Assembly (NCBI GenBank): GCA_021018995.1
Contig: CM037585.1
Location: forward strand, 63,986,646 to 64,050,645
DNA: 64,000 bases
Reading direction: 5' to 3'
DNA from: Chloranthus sessilifolius
Taxonomy: Eukaryota > Streptophyta > Magnoliopsida > Chloranthales > Chloranthaceae
Position numbers and translations under genes: made by a program. Shown here one piece after another: positions 11,400-23,779 of the stretch (positions are counted from its first letter, which is position 1; each line of letters opens with the position of its first letter). The notes under the pieces are model-generated. The model was not told where the DNA came from and ran no database searches. It worked only from the letters and a program-made list of their open reading frames with translations.

Positions 11400-13663
11400 T
11401 GCATCTGCTACTATACTAGCCTTGCATGGGTGATATTGAATGGAGCAATCGTAGTCTTTAAGAAACTTCATCCACCTTCTTTGTCTCATGTTAAGGTCCT
11501 TCTGTGTAAATAGATACTTGAGACTTATGGTCTGTGAAGATCTCAAAGGTTTCCCCATAGAGGTAATGCCTCCATATCTTCAAGGCAAGTATTACCGCTG
11601 CTAACTCAAGATCATGTGTCCAATAGTTCTTTTCATGATCCTTAAGCTGTCTCGACCCGTAAGCAATAACTCTGCTATTTTGGTTAAGCACACAGGCTAA
11701 ACCGTTGTGTGACGCATCACTATAAACAACAAAACCTCCACTTCCTGATGGAATGGAAAATACTGGTGCAGAGGTCAATCTCCTCGTGAGTTCTTGAAAA
11801 CTCTTTTCACATGCTTCAGTTCACTCAAACTTAACATCTTTCCTTGTGAGTCTTGTGAGTGGCCCCGAAATCTTGGAGAACCCTTCAACAAATCTCCTGT
11901 AATACCCAGCCAGACCGAGAAAACTGCAAATCTCAGTCACAGTCTTTGGTTGTTCCCATTTTAACACAGTCCCGATCTTTGCCGGATCCACTGTGACACC
12001 TGCTTCTGAGACTACATGGCCCAAAAAGTTCACTTGTTCTAGCCAAAACTCACACACCTATTGAGTTTTGCAAACAACTGGTGTTCACGCAACGTCTGTA
12101 GAGCGATCCTTAGATGTTGCTCATGTTCTTCTCTAAACCTTGAGTAGATGAGTATATCATCCACAAACACAACCACACATGTATCAAGATGTGGTTTGAA
12201 CACCATGTTCATGATATCTATAAATGAAGTTGGCGCGTTAGTCAAGCCGAAAGGCATCAATAAGAACTCGTAATGCCCATATATGATTCTGAATGCCGTC
12301 TTCTGAATATCATCGGCTTTTACTTTCAGCTGATGTGACGCGGGACGACACGCTAAAACTCTAATATGCGAATTTGGGATTAAATTTAGAATGAATTGAA
12401 TAGCGAAAATATTCAAAATCGTATAACACAAAATTAATTCAATGAAATTAATAAAACAATTAGATTAATCCATTTTAGCGTTCGCATGCATGAAAAATTC
12501 CCGATCTAGAAAAACGGCTTTGATGAGGGAACTCAAGTTTCGCTCTAGTTTAGGGCATCAATCGACAATCGCAATATCGTCTCTCGACTCTTCGGGGATT
12601 TTAAATGAAATAAAGCTTAAAATAATTCAGTAAAATGGAAACAATTTGGGATTTTGATTTTTATCAACGAAATTAAAGAAAGATAATACCTAACAACAAC
12701 TAGAGAAAAGACAAAATAAAGGGATAGATTCCAAGGCTTCACACCGAGGGTTTTCCGAAGCTTCACACCATAGCTGTACGTCGGCTTCGCACCAAGTCGC
12801 ACAAGAAGCAATTGCTCACTCCTCAAGGTTTGAAGGATGCACTCCCTCGGTTGAAAACTCTTCTCAAGCTTTCTAGGGTTTGCACAAAAGCAACTCTCTT
12901 TTCATTCAATAATCAATCAACTAATAATAAAAGTGTTTACAAAACCTTTAGATAAGCTAAGAAAACCTAAACTCGAAATAAAAGAGTCTTAAATTAATAA
13001 AAGACTAAAAAGACCAATTTTTGTAACAAAAATATAAATTTCGACTTTAGCGGCACAACGTCCACGAACGTCCATACTGGGACCACGGACGTCCGTCACC
13101 TACGAACACTGAATGTCACGGACGTTCGTGGGGCACTACGAACGTCCGTCCCACAAAAATAGTGAGACTATGATTTCACGGGCATCCGTCCTGAGCCCAC
13201 GGACATCCGTTATTGGATGACGTTTTCCTGCCTCCCTTTTTCTCTTGATGATGTTGCTTTCCCTTTTGTTTCCTCTTTATGCTTTCATCTGCCTTGCTTT
13301 ATGTGATGTCCCCATCATGATAGAAACCAGATCTCAAGTCGATCTTTGAAAAGAACCTTGCTCCTTGCAATTGATCAAAGAAATCATCGATCCTAGGTAA
13401 AGGATATCGATTCTTAATCGTTAACTTGTTCAGCTGACGATAGTCGATGCACAACCTCATCGATCATCCTTTTTCTTAACAAATAAGACCGCTGCTCCCC
13501 AAGGAGAAACACTTGGTCCTATGAACCCTTTGTCTAAAAGTTCTTGTAATTGCTCTTTTAATTCTTTCAGTTCAGCTGGAGCCATCCGATAAGGTGCATT
13601 AGATACTGGCTTCGTACCTAAGGCTAAGTCAATCGCAAACTCAACCTCTCGATCAGGTGGCAA
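11400..13663 (-). pseudogene. E2 reverse transcriptase and RNase H, split by a solo LTR
   Basis: Reverse transcriptase begins at about 13663 ([18 protein letters not shown], then [20 protein letters not shown]). It resumes left of the solo LTR with [17 protein letters not shown] and the catalytic [11 protein letters not shown]. RNase H follows at 11491-11800 ([16 protein letters not shown], then [20 protein letters not shown]). The solo LTR at 12336-13317 sits between the two halves. It is a fossil. Confidence 0.9.
12336..13317 (-). mobile_element. Solo LTR (Ty3/Gypsy, related to the E1/E3 LTR group)
   Basis: 982 bp, beginning TGACGCGGGAC and ending GTCCCCATCA, flanked by TGATG (12331-12335) and TGATA (13318-13322), a 5-bp duplication with one mismatch. 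It interrupts the reverse transcriptase of E2. Its U3 half carries ACGGACGTCCGT-type palindromes at 13040-13210. The ends match the LTR termini of E3 (TGATGCGGG...CCCCATCA). No internal sequence accompanies it, so it is the product of LTR-LTR recombination. Confidence 0.88.
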
Positions 13664-13747
13664 TCCCGGTAACTCTTCAAGAAATACATCCTGGAACTCA
13701 CAAGCAACCGAAATTTTTTATATGACGTTCTTCTTTTCCCGTTGCTC

Positions 13748-14158
13748 CTATAAGAATGCTAAGTATCTACTACATCCATTTCTCATCATTCGTTCGGCTC
13801 GAATCGCAAAGATGAATGGTGCTACGTTCGTCTTGACTCTACGAAATCGAAATGACTTTCCTTTCGGAGGGCGGAAGGTAACTATTTTTCGCAGGCAATC
13901 AACGCTTGCATGGTAAGCGGATAACCAATCCATGCCAAGGATCACATCAAATCCTTGCATGTCTAATAAGATGAGACCTGTCGTCGTCACATGATCTTCT
14001 ACTGAAATAACAATTGATCGGCAAAACATATCCGTGCTCACCGAACTTCCCGTAGGAACTGACACGGCTAGAATAAAATTTAAAGGTTCTGGAATGACAC
14101 TCAATTTGGTTGCGAACTGTGAAGTCACGAAAGAGTGTGTAGAACCTGGGTCTATCAA
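13748..14158 (-). pseudogene. E2 protease
   Basis: The minus strand shows the retropepsin active-site region as IDPGSTHSFVTSQFA, and downstream the family motif GFDVILGMDWLSAYHASVDC. It lies between gag and reverse transcriptase, as expected. Confidence 0.85.
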
Positions 14159-14425
14159 TACCCGTGCTTTGTGATAGCAAATGTCGCTACTCTGATATAA
14201 ATGTAGGGTACCTATGTATCAACATACAACTCGATTTAGAGTGTATAAGTGTGTTCGGTCTCATGAACGGTAATTATTTTCAAACAACTATAATGACATT
14301 TACTAAGGAAACTAAAGTAAGAATTTATAACCCAACTATATTATACCTTAGATGGCGTTGTTGGATGTTTGAACATCCACGGCAGTGACAGCATAAGCAC
14401 GGCTCTGAACAGTAGGTTGCGTAGG

Positions 14426-15442
14426 TCATGTAGGCCTTTGCGCTGCAGCTGATGCCTTCCCTTCACTTCTTATCTCTGGGCAATCTTTTATCATATGCCC
14501 CATCTTACCGCATTTGAAACATGTTGCTGTACCCCACCTACAATCCGTAGTCTTGTGCGATTTACCACAACGTGCACATGTCTCCTGCGGAGTAGATGAT
14601 GCAGCCCTTGAAAATCCCTGCATAACTGACACTCCGATGGTAGTAGCAGGGCCAAATGGGTGGAAAGATCTAACTGGTGTAGGTATAGGTGGCCTAGCAT
14701 AAGTGGTCTGGGTAAACTGCTTTGGAGTTGGTACTGTAAATCTCAGCTTCTTATTCACTGATTCATAGTTACTAGACCTCCCTTGGTTTGCCATTCCTCT
14801 ACTCTGTCGGTCCCTTCTTTTACACATCTCTTCAATGTCTTCTTTGGCAACTAAAGCTTTGCTCATCACCTCCCCGTATGTTTCCAACTCAAGTATTGAA
14901 ATTCTATCGAGGATATTTGGCCCTAATTCGCGCTGAAACTTCTTGGCTTTCATCCGAACAGAGGCGACATGCTCTAATGCAAATCTTGGCCACCTTGTAA
15001 ACTCTATTCCATACTCTCGTACGAACATCTTCCCTTGTTTCAGGTCAATGAATTTCACTTCCATTTGATTTCTCACTTGGTTGGAAAAGTATTCCTTATT
15101 GAATTCCTCAACGAATTCCTCCCAAGTCCACAAAACACCTGGAGTAACTTGTTCCCTTGTTCTTGATACTGACTTCCACCATGGGTCTGCTTCCCCATCC
15201 AACTTGAATGCAGCCCATCGAACTCGTTCGTCTTCAGCGCATGGGAGCACATTGAAGATCTTTTCCATTTCATTTAACCACTTTTCCGCTTCAAGTGGTT
15301 CTGCTTGTCCTGAGAAACTCGGTGGACGCATTCTTCTGAACTCTATGAATGCCAAAGGTTGAGGCGGTGGAGTATATCTATTTGCATTGTTTTCGGTCAT
15401 CAACTCAGTTTGTTGTGCCATAGTATTGGCCACCGTTTTCAT
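14426..15442 (-). pseudogene. E2 gag (capsid-nucleocapsid) open frame of 338 codons
   Basis: The frame holds a retrotransposon gag domain at about residues 40-190 (FRRMRPPSFSGQAEPLEAEK, then EADPWWKSV and FVEEFNKEYFSNQVRNQ). Near residues 285-322 are two knuckle-like cysteine clusters (CARCGKSHKTTDC and CFKCGKMGHMIKDC); the second fits CX2CX4HX4C. It is the best preserved part of E2. It sits next to the primer site and 5' LTR, as gag should. Whether it is expressed cannot be told. Confidence 0.88.
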
Positions 15443-15747
15443 AGCTTGTGCGATTCTTTCTCTTTCTACTCTTCCCTGATCTCCTTCATGAGGATTTTTA
15501 TCCCTAACAGGAGTCCTATTCGAACCAATAGCAATGTTCTAACCCAACAAAGCATCATCCATTCCGGTCGATTCCTTTACCACTCCTTGCTGTTCGGGCT
15601 TGACCACCTCTCGGTCCTCCACCTCTAGGAGGCATACTGATCTGTCAACATGAGACAAAAGTTTCATTAATAGAGAGTCCTTGTACTCTGACAAAATCTT
15701 AAACACACAGTATAAGTCTAAGGCCTAACAGAAATTTCTAAAGCCAC

Positions 15748-15760
15748 AACTTTGATACCA
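15748..15760 (-). other. E2 primer-binding site (tRNA-iMet type)
   Basis: On the minus strand the sequence just inside the 5' LTR reads TGGTATCAAAGTT, close to TGGTATCAGAGCC, the complement of the plant initiator tRNA-Met 3' end. Confidence 0.8.
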
Positions 15761-15762
15761 AC

Positions 15763-17642
15763 TGTGACAGCCCGGATTTCACTAACCCGAAATCCTTATC
15801 GTCAAACCACCGTTCAAGGCGATCCACGAGTTACCGAACACTTGGTACATCCACACTAAGCAGAGCTCAAAGCAGATATCTCTAACTAAGCAGATAAAGT
15901 CATCATATACAGCAAACGAAAGTTCCATTTCTATATCTAAAATATATCAAATGACAGTTCTAACTCCATGAAAAGATACATGGACAAAAGAACCGAAACG
16001 AACCACCGATGATGGCCGACCATCACCGAAACAATGGTTCACAAAGTAATATCTATAATAATTACATGAATTTAAATTCTAACCAAAGAGGGCTGAACGT
16101 ACCAACCCTTAACCACAAAACTACTAAACAAATCTGACACAAATCCCAACTATGGGAAGAACTCTTCTGGAGGGGGCTCAATCTCCTCTAGAATATAATC
16201 TGGATCTTCCTAGAGCTTTAAATCCTCATCTATATTTGTACCTGTGATGTATAATTGAAGGGTGAGCTAACAATCTAAGCTCAATAGGGGAACATTTTTA
16301 GTATTTAATCTCATATTTCAAAGCATAAATTTCCATTACTGATTTCATAAGCACATTTCACATTTTACAAGGATTTCAAGATGCTGAACTTCAATCACAC
16401 ACGCACAATTCAAATACATGTTTGAAATCTTGGAACATAACTTAAAACAGTAATTTAAATACTATTCCAAGCAAATACAGCATCAGAAGCCACACTTATA
16501 CCAATGGGAATCCATAACCATTGTCGTTGAATGAACATTTTTCACAATTGCCCAAGCACCTGCGTATGAGGGATACTTGGGTCGAACGAAATTTTACCGT
16601 TGGCCGGTAGGAATGTACGGATATCCCGCCGTACCGGAGCACAAAGGATTCGTTTCACGTGAACCTTAAATCATTGTGCGAATTCTAACTTATAGTTTAA
16701 CACCTTGTAAAGTGATTACATTAAAATTATTTTTTAAATCTAGAATCCATACACGAGTCCGGAGTTCTCACAAACACACTTATCACATCACATTTCGAAT
16801 CACATTTAGAAAGCTTTTTTTGAAAGATTCGAAAATCAAAGGTTAAAATGCACATCAACTTATCATACCGTATCTTATCATATCATTCAATCTATACAAA
16901 GCGCATCAGATTCAATGTTCTTAAGTTTCCCCTACCTCAGTCACGACTCAAGTAAAATCACACGAAGCTGTTCTAGACTTATTGCGGATATTCACCACTT
17001 TAACCTACATCCCATATCATCCAAAGACCCTTTTAAAATGTCTAAGGAAGCCTAACGATCAATGTTTCCGAAAAAATCATGAGAAAACAGCCAAACTTGC
17101 CTTAACTTTGTATCTCGAGTGCGCAAGATTCAGGGTAGGGAGGGCGAGTCACATGGCACACTCAGCTCACACGAGGAAGGAACAGAGGCTCACTAGAGTC
17201 TCTCTTTCCCTCTGTTTCTCGTGCACGCGAGGCTCATTGGGGCCTATCTGAAGGAATCTCGCGCCCGCGAGGAGCAATGCTCGCGCGCACAAGATTCAGA
17301 AACCCATCTGATCTCCGAGTTTCTTAACTCGTTCTTCTAGCGATTTTCCGTCATTCTTACCCACACTCTTCACATGAATTTCTACACATAATTCTGCAAT
17401 TTTAACATCTTTGAGTTGCGGTTTCTCACCTTCTAAGCTAGCGAAACCACACGATACAAAAGCAAGAATCGGAGCGATTTGTGCTTTCCCCTCTTTACAC
17501 ACAATGGGTTTCAAAACCCATCCGACCACAATCCACGCTCCACAAACTCTCACAGCGTCGCAAATCGACGGTAACTACTCCTTCAAACAAGATCGCGAAA
17601 TGTTACGAAGGCTAAGAGCTTCGGAGTACACGAGTGTGGCGA

Positions 17643-17683
<41 letters not shown>

Positions 17684-18032
17684 AGTAAACAAAGCAAGAA
17701 AAAGAAATCAAAGGGGTTGGTGCACATGAGTTCATCCTCACTTATCCAAAGAGTGATTTCTTCAATGTGAGGCACACACACACACACACGCGTGTTTGTT
17801 CCTATCCATTTGAATTGCTTGCTGTGAAGCACATACACACCTAGGTGTGTAATAAATTGCTTTGGTTCCCTTGCGAACCCCACAGACCGAACTTGGTACT
17901 CGCTCAATCTCACGTGCTCACTGGTCATCACACACACTTTTCGATCTTGCCAAATCCATAACAGCACAATGCATCGCACCTATACGTGTACCTATTTGAT
18001 TTATACGGTTTCCTAAGTTTTGGGATATTACA
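15763..18032 (-). repeat. E2 5' LTR
   Basis: It begins TGTGACAGCCCGG and ends TTGGGATATTACA, followed by CCTCA. Palindromes of CTCG(C/T)GCGCGAG type lie at about 17115-17290. A long (CT)n at 17645-17682 is only about six units long in the sister LTR. Confidence 0.92.
17645..17682. repeat. (CT)n microsatellite in E2 5' LTR
   Basis: About 19 CT units. It is much longer than at the matching site in the 3' LTR (about 6410-6422). Confidence 0.95.
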
Positions 18033-18037
18033 CCTCA

Positions 18038-18318
18038 CAACTAGAGCACAACCACTGTCATCACCTTCTTCATCAATAGGTGTGACATCCGACTCAAAGA
18101 CTTCTTCCTCAAAAATTCCCTCATCTTCATCTCCCTCTCCTTCAAGGAAGAGATTCCTTTGAGGATCTCTCATGGGGCATTGGGCAGCAAAGTGTCACAA
18201 TCTTTGGCATTTATAACACTTGATTTGAGAACTACCCCTCGAGGATTCTCCAACCACACCCTTTCCCTTGTCAAACCGAATATTGGTAGAAGTGGAATGT
18301 GTGGGTTTGAGGGGTGGG
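18038..18318 (-). pseudogene. E1 gag C-terminal part with zinc knuckle
   Basis: The minus strand gives a CCHC-type region (CYKCQRL, then HFAAQCPMRDPQRNLF) followed by an acidic tail (EGEGDEDEGIFEEEVFES). This matches the end of gag in the E1/E3/E4 group. It is isolated between E2 and E3 and continues on both far sides. Confidence 0.75.
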
Positions 18319-19438
18319 TGATGCGGGAACTTACTAAATGCAATGTTAGGACTGAGATTAGGATTAAAATTAATTTAATCAATTAAAAAAATAACAATTT
18401 CTCATAACTAATTACCACGGAAAATTCTAGAAATTCAATTAGGTGATTTAATTCCAGCCCAAAATAGTGTTACTTTAGTGTGCGTTCCCTATCGCGGATC
18501 TAAAAGACTAGGGTTCTTATGAATGGCTAGATCTCCAATAATTTCACGGCGTCGAACGAACTCACAAGTGAGTTCTCTTGATACTGAACAAAATTAAAAG
18601 CTAGTAATGATTTATGATGAACAAATAGGTTGATTTTGGATTTTATAAAATAAATAAAATAACTAGGGTTACGCTACTTACGCAAACCGTAGGTCTAAAG
18701 AAGATAGAAATGGAAGAAGAGTTGGCCTCGTACCAAACCGCAAGCGGGAATCGAAGAATCGCTCTCCATTTTGAGAAAATCGCACCCTCACGAAAGTTTG
18801 AAACTATCAATTTTGCATAAGAAATTTTCATTAACCAAAGAGTAATAATAAAAGTGTTTACAAGCCTTTAAATAGGCTAACCAATGCATAAAATTAGAAA
18901 TCCTAGTATAACTCTAATTCCTAATTCAAATAAAAGAAATATCCTAATTCTTCTAAAATTAGAAATCCTAGTATAACTCTAATTCCTAATTCAAATAAAA
19001 GAAATATCCTAATTCTTCCAAAACAATAAAGTCCTAAAACAATAAGGAAACTAATCATATTTCTAATAAAAGAAACAACTCTTATTTTCTAAAATATAAT
19101 AGTAAAAGAGACTAATCCTAATTCAATGAGGAATCTTGAAATTCGTTACTTTCTGTGCAGCTTCCGAAAACTGACCATAACTTCTTCAATACTTGTCGGA
19201 ATTGCTAAATTTTTGGCTCGTTGGAAAGCTACTTCGATAAGCTTTCAAATATGACCAATTTCACATCAATCCGACTTCGTTTGACACTTCAAAATGGGCC
19301 AAAAATAAAAGTGACGGGATTAAAAGTTACTCTTTTTTCGATAAGTTACTTTTCTTCTTTCTGATCACTTTGATGTTCTTTCGCCTCCGATATGTTATGG
19401 GCTGTTACTTGAATTGCTTGAATCGGATGTCCCCATCA
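18319..19438 (-). repeat. E3 3' LTR
   Basis: It runs from TGATGCGGGAAC to GGATGTCCCCATCA. The adjoining minus-strand CTCGGGGAGAGT is a likely polypurine tract. Unlike the other LTRs here it has no palindrome cluster. A 65-bp tandem duplication lies at about 18893-19021. Confidence 0.88.
18893..19021. repeat. 65-bp tandem duplication in E3 LTR
   Basis: ATTAGAAATCCTAGTATAAC and the next 45 bases occur twice in a row with one change near the end. Confidence 0.9.
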
Positions 19439-19460
19439 ACTCTCCCCGAGTTAGACGGAT

Positions 19461-22455
19461 TCATCCCCGATGAATGCTGGTTGTGGTAAAGGTCCAAAAG
19501 ATCCGAATCAAGCTGCTGAAATTCCTCCTATATAATCCAAGTATTCTCTGTGTCGGCCTTGTTCTTCCATTTGATCGAGTACTTCTGAAGTCCCCCATGG
19601 TTGATGGACACATCTGATCTTCCAGCACTTCTTCGATGATTTCACGCATTTGCCGAGTAGGTGGGAGTAACAGTGTGGCAAGGGGAATAATTGGGTCATC
19701 GGATGTAAAAGGCTCAAAGGGGCTGGCAGGGATGGTTGAAGGGCTATGAAATGGAACAAAGTCCTCCACATTGAAAGTCGTGGTAATCCCCAATTCCGGC
19801 GGAAGATCTACGATATAAGCATTAGAACCGGCACGTTTCAAGATCTGATAGGGTCCAGCACCACGAGCTTGTAACTTCTTTGCAACTCCTTGCGGGAATC
19901 GCTCGGATCTATTTCGAACCATCACATTGGAAATCTTTAAACCGTCTGAGAATCTACAGAGAACTTGTATTTTTCATTTTTTAAATTAATTATTTTCTTA
20001 ATCTCAGCATGCAACTCATGAATGCGAAGCACAAATGTGGATGCAGACTCTGATGACCTATGATGAATGGACATTGGAATGAGATCTACTAGTGTCCTAG
20101 GTTTATACCCATGCACAATTTGGAACGGACTCATGCATGTGGTTCTATTAACCGAATTGTTATATGCAAACTCAGCGATAGGTAAGATGGAATCCCAACT
20201 CCTAATGTGCTCACCCACTAGACACCTTAACAGATTTCCTAAACTCCTATTGACAACCTCGGTTTGCCCGATGATAAGCAGATGAAAATTATAGTCGGGT
20301 CCCCATTTTATACCATAGTGTCTTCTAAAGATAACTGACAAATTTAACGTCACGGTCAGACACTATCGTCTTAGGAAAGCCGTGTAGACGAACGACCTCG
20401 TTAAAGAACAGGGTAGAATGTAACTAGCATCGGAGGTCTTCGCACACGCAATGAAGTGGGTCACTTAGAGAAACGGTTCACAACAACGAACACCGAGTCG
20501 TGCTTTCGAAGGGTTAGGGAGGCCTAACACAAAGTCCATTGATAGGTCTTGCCACGGGGTGTGTGTGGCACTAGTAAAGGTGTATGCAATCCCGTGTTCT
20601 GCCTCTTTTGCTTTGCCAACTGGCAAATACGACACTGGTTGATAATTTTGGCAACATCTCTGGTGAGATTGGGCCAATAGAATCGGTCTTCAACCAATGC
20701 GACAGTTTTATTGCAACCAAAATGACAAGAAACCCCTCCGGCGTGTAATTCCCAAACAAGAAAGTCCTGCAAAGAAGTGCGGGGACTACACAATCGGTGT
20801 TTCAAGAACAAATACCCATCCTGTAGGATATATTTACTCCCTCTAACGGGTTGTCCACTGACAAGTGAGGCATACTCTTCACCAAAATCCGAACATATGG
20901 GGTAATCCTCCATGAGGCATTCGAATCTAGTTACCTCAACGCTTAATGAGTGCAATGTCGCCATTCTATGGCTAAGCGCGTCAGCCACTTGATTCTCCAC
21001 ACAGGCCCTATGTTTCTGCACGAAGGTAAACTATTTCGCATGTCGTGGGTTTAACTTCTTTTAAGAAATCAAAAATCGCAGGGCTTCATGATCCGAGAAC
21101 AAGACGAATTCATGTGGTAGTAGATAGTGTTTCTAATATTTAAGAGATTGGACTACCGCGTAGAATTCTTTGTTGTACGTCGAGTACTTATGCCTGGCCC
21201 CATTTAGCCTTTCACTGAAATAAGCTATCGGATGGCCCTCTTGGCTCAATACTCCTCTAATACGTACGCCTAACGCGTCACACACAACTTCGAAGAACTT
21301 AGAGAAGTCAGGAAGGCGCATGACAGGAGCTTCCGTCATTCGAGACTTAATCTCCTTGAGAGCCTTAGCCGCAACAGGTGACCATTTAAACTCCCCCTTT
21401 CTGATGCAATCGGTGATAAGGGAAGTTGCCGTACTGAAGTTACGGATGAACCGCCTGTAGAACGTGGCTAACCCATGGAAGCTACAGACTTCGTGAATGT
21501 TCCGAGGTTCGGGCCATTCAACGATAGCTTTGACCTTTTCGGGGTCTACAATCATTCCATCAGAGGTCACGACGAACCCTAAGAAGACAACGCGACGTGA
21601 CATGAACGTGCACTTCTTCAGGTTCGCATACAACTTCTCTCCTCGGAGAGTCACACAAACTTACCTTAAATGGTCCAAGTGTTGCTCCTTGTTGTGGTTG
21701 TAGATGAGGATGTCGTCAAATAAACCACAAGGAACTTGCCGATGAAAGGCCGTAACACTTGCGTCATAATACGCATAAATGTACTCGGGGCGTTCGAAAG
21801 CCCAAAAGGCATGACAAACCATCTTTGGTTTTAAAGGCAGTTTAGTTTTCCATTCGTCCCCGGGACGAACTCGGATTTGATGGTACCCACTCTTCAAATC
21901 GATATTCGAAAAAATTGTGGCACCAACCATCATGTCTAACATATCGTCCAATCTTGGTATCGGGAACCGATACTTGACCGTGATCTTGTTAATCGCGCGA
22001 CTATCCACACACATCCTCCAAGTTCCATCTTTCTTGGGTGTGAGCAGCGCTGGCACGACACAGGGACTCAAGCTTTCCTTTATGAAGCCCTTTTGGAGAA
22101 GCTCATCAACTTGCCTTCTTAACTCCAAGTGCTCAGATGGGTTCATACGATAGTGGAGCAAGTTGGGTAAAGTAGCTCCAGGGACCAAATCGATGGCGTG
22201 TTGGATGTCCCATAGAGGTGGTAATTCATTTGGAAGGTCTTCGGGAAAGACATCCGCAAACTCATTCATGATTGGTTTGACCTCTTTTGGAACCTCAACG
22301 CCTGATTCTTTGGACTTTTCAACTATGACAAGAACATAGACGATGTCCTCTGTCTTAGCGCCTCGTTCAAACTCAAGAGGGCTAACGATGTGAACTGCCT
22401 TAAATGTCTTCTCTCTCTCTAATAGGCCTTTATCACTTGACTTTGTCGACTTCAA
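19461..22455 (-). pseudogene. E3 pol relic: reverse transcriptase, RNase H, integrase
   Basis: 21661-22455 gives the RT N-terminal half (DLPNELPPLWDIQHAIDLVP, then WRMCVDSRAINKITVKYRFP and FSNIDLKSGYHQIRVRPGDE). 21133-21654 gives the RT thumb and RNase H start (VVFLGFVVTSDGMIVDPEKV, then GVLSQEGHPIAYFSERLNGA). 20524-21021 gives the integrase HHCC region (FYWPNLTRDVAKIINQCRIC). 19937-20353 gives the core end (IAEFAYNNSVNRTTCMSPFQ). 19461-19925 gives the GPY/F module (GAGPYQILKRAGSNAYIVDL). It is broken in several places. Confidence 0.88.
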
Positions 22456-23340
22456 TGTGGGTGCCTTGGGAGGTAGCGGATTGAGTTGTATTTTCTAACC
22501 TTTGTGAATGGAGGAACACACGTTCGATCGACCGAACAGTGTAACATCCATGTCATACAACCAAGGCCTCCCGAGGATGATATGCCCCACATCCATGGGC
22601 ACAACATTGCACCACAAGGTGTCCTTATACGATCCGAATTGTATAAGAACCATACACCTTTGTGAAGCAGGGATAGATGATGAATTAACCCAAGCAATCT
22701 TATAGGGTTGTGGGTGAGCTACGGGCGCGAGCCCTAAACGAGAACTGTACTTTCAGAAACCACATTGGTACAGCTTCCACTGTAAACAAGGACTCGACAG
22801 GCTTTCATCCCACATGTGGCTATGGTATAAAGGCATTATACCATCGCCAATCATCACTCTCCTTCGATTGGGCTAGAGCACATCTAACCACAAGAGCCCG
22901 CGAGGTATTATCCTCTCCAACGGGATAGGAGACATCCCTAAGACACACCATTGTTCGTTCCCCTACACAATCTTCTTCATCGCTAGGGAACGACTCAGGC
23001 TAGTAAACTTTCAGCAGTACCTTCATCATGCTCATTTTTGGTGTCCTCAGCTGTGAACAGATTTCGAGATGGGCATTGTGCTGCAAAATGCCCGATGTCG
23101 TGACACTTATAACATTTATTTTGGCCACCACTCTTGGGGCCTTCGAGCATTGGACTCTTACCCTTATCGACTCGAGTTACCGGTGTAGTAACGGGATTGG
23201 ACCTACCAGACGGGGGCAGTAATATTGGGCTGACTCAAGTGCATTGGACCGATAACTAAACTTATAACTAGATGGGATACTAGTTTTGAGGTATCGCTCT
23301 AGCTCTTCGACTCTAGAAAAACATTCGTCTAGATTATCAA
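22456..23340 (-). pseudogene. E3 protease and gag C-terminal part
   Basis: The minus strand carries a protease-like region (about 22460-22800) and a knuckle (KCYKCHDIGHFAAQCPSRNL) at about 23045-23130. Upstream gag and the primer site of E3 are not seen. Confidence 0.7.
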
Positions 23341-23348
23341 CAGGGTAC

Positions 23349-23779
23349 GAAATAAAACAATATCCTAATTCTTCTAAAACAATAAAGTCCTAAAACAATA
23401 AGGAAACTAATCCTATTTCTAATAAAAGAAACAACTCTTATTGTCTAAAATAAAATAATAAAAGAGACTAATCCTAATTCAATTAGGATTCTTGAAATTC
23501 GTCACTTTCTGTGCAGCTTCCGAAAACTGACCATAACTTCTTCAATACTTGTCGGAATTGCTCAATTTTTTGCTCGTTGAAAAGCTACTTCGATAAGCTT
23601 TCAAATATGACCAATTTCGAATCAATCCGACTTCGTTTGACACTTCAAAATAGGCCAAAATAAAAGTGACATGATTAAAAGTTACTCTTCTTTCGATAAG
23701 TTACTTTTCTTCTTTCTGATCACTTTGATGTTCTTCTTTCGCCTCCGATATGTTATGAGCGGTTGCTTGAATTGCTTGA
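23349..23779 (-). repeat. E3 second LTR, partial
   Basis: It aligns with about 18985-19422 of the left LTR, including GTGCAGCTTCCGAAAACTGA and TTTCTTCTTTCTGATCACTT. It directly abuts E1 gag on its right. Confidence 0.88.

Larger units (their letters stand above)
4526..18032 (-). mobile_element. E2: Ty3/Gypsy chromovirus, Tekay/Del-like, 13.5 kb
   Basis: LTRs of about 2.24 and 2.27 kb begin TGTGACAGCCCGG and end GGGATATTACA, with a 5-bp duplication CCTCA outside. Between them on the minus strand are a primer site, gag, protease, reverse transcriptase, RNase H, integrase, a chromodomain and an extra open region 3' of pol. Structure and order are complete, but the coding part has several breaks and a solo LTR inserted in the reverse transcriptase. 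The LTRs differ by about 9 percent by eye. Assignment to Tekay/Del rests on the long LTR, the gag type and the chromodomain. Confidence 0.92.
18319..23779 (-). mobile_element. E3: Ty3/Gypsy element related to E1, inserted in E1 gag
   Basis: It has a complete left LTR (18319-19438), then on the minus strand integrase, RNase H, reverse transcriptase, protease and the end of gag, then a partial second LTR (23349-23779). Its flanks are E1 gag on both sides. The LTR parts that can be compared differ by about 5 percent by eye, less than the LTR pairs of E1 and E2, which fits a later insertion. It is a fossil with several breaks. The integrase has a GPY/F C-terminus without a chromodomain, as in CRM-type chromoviruses; the lineage is tentative. 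Confidence 0.85.

Noticed and set aside
19508-19771. Other-frame open readings over the E3 integrase end and similar overlaps
   Set aside because: They are shadows of the pol frame.
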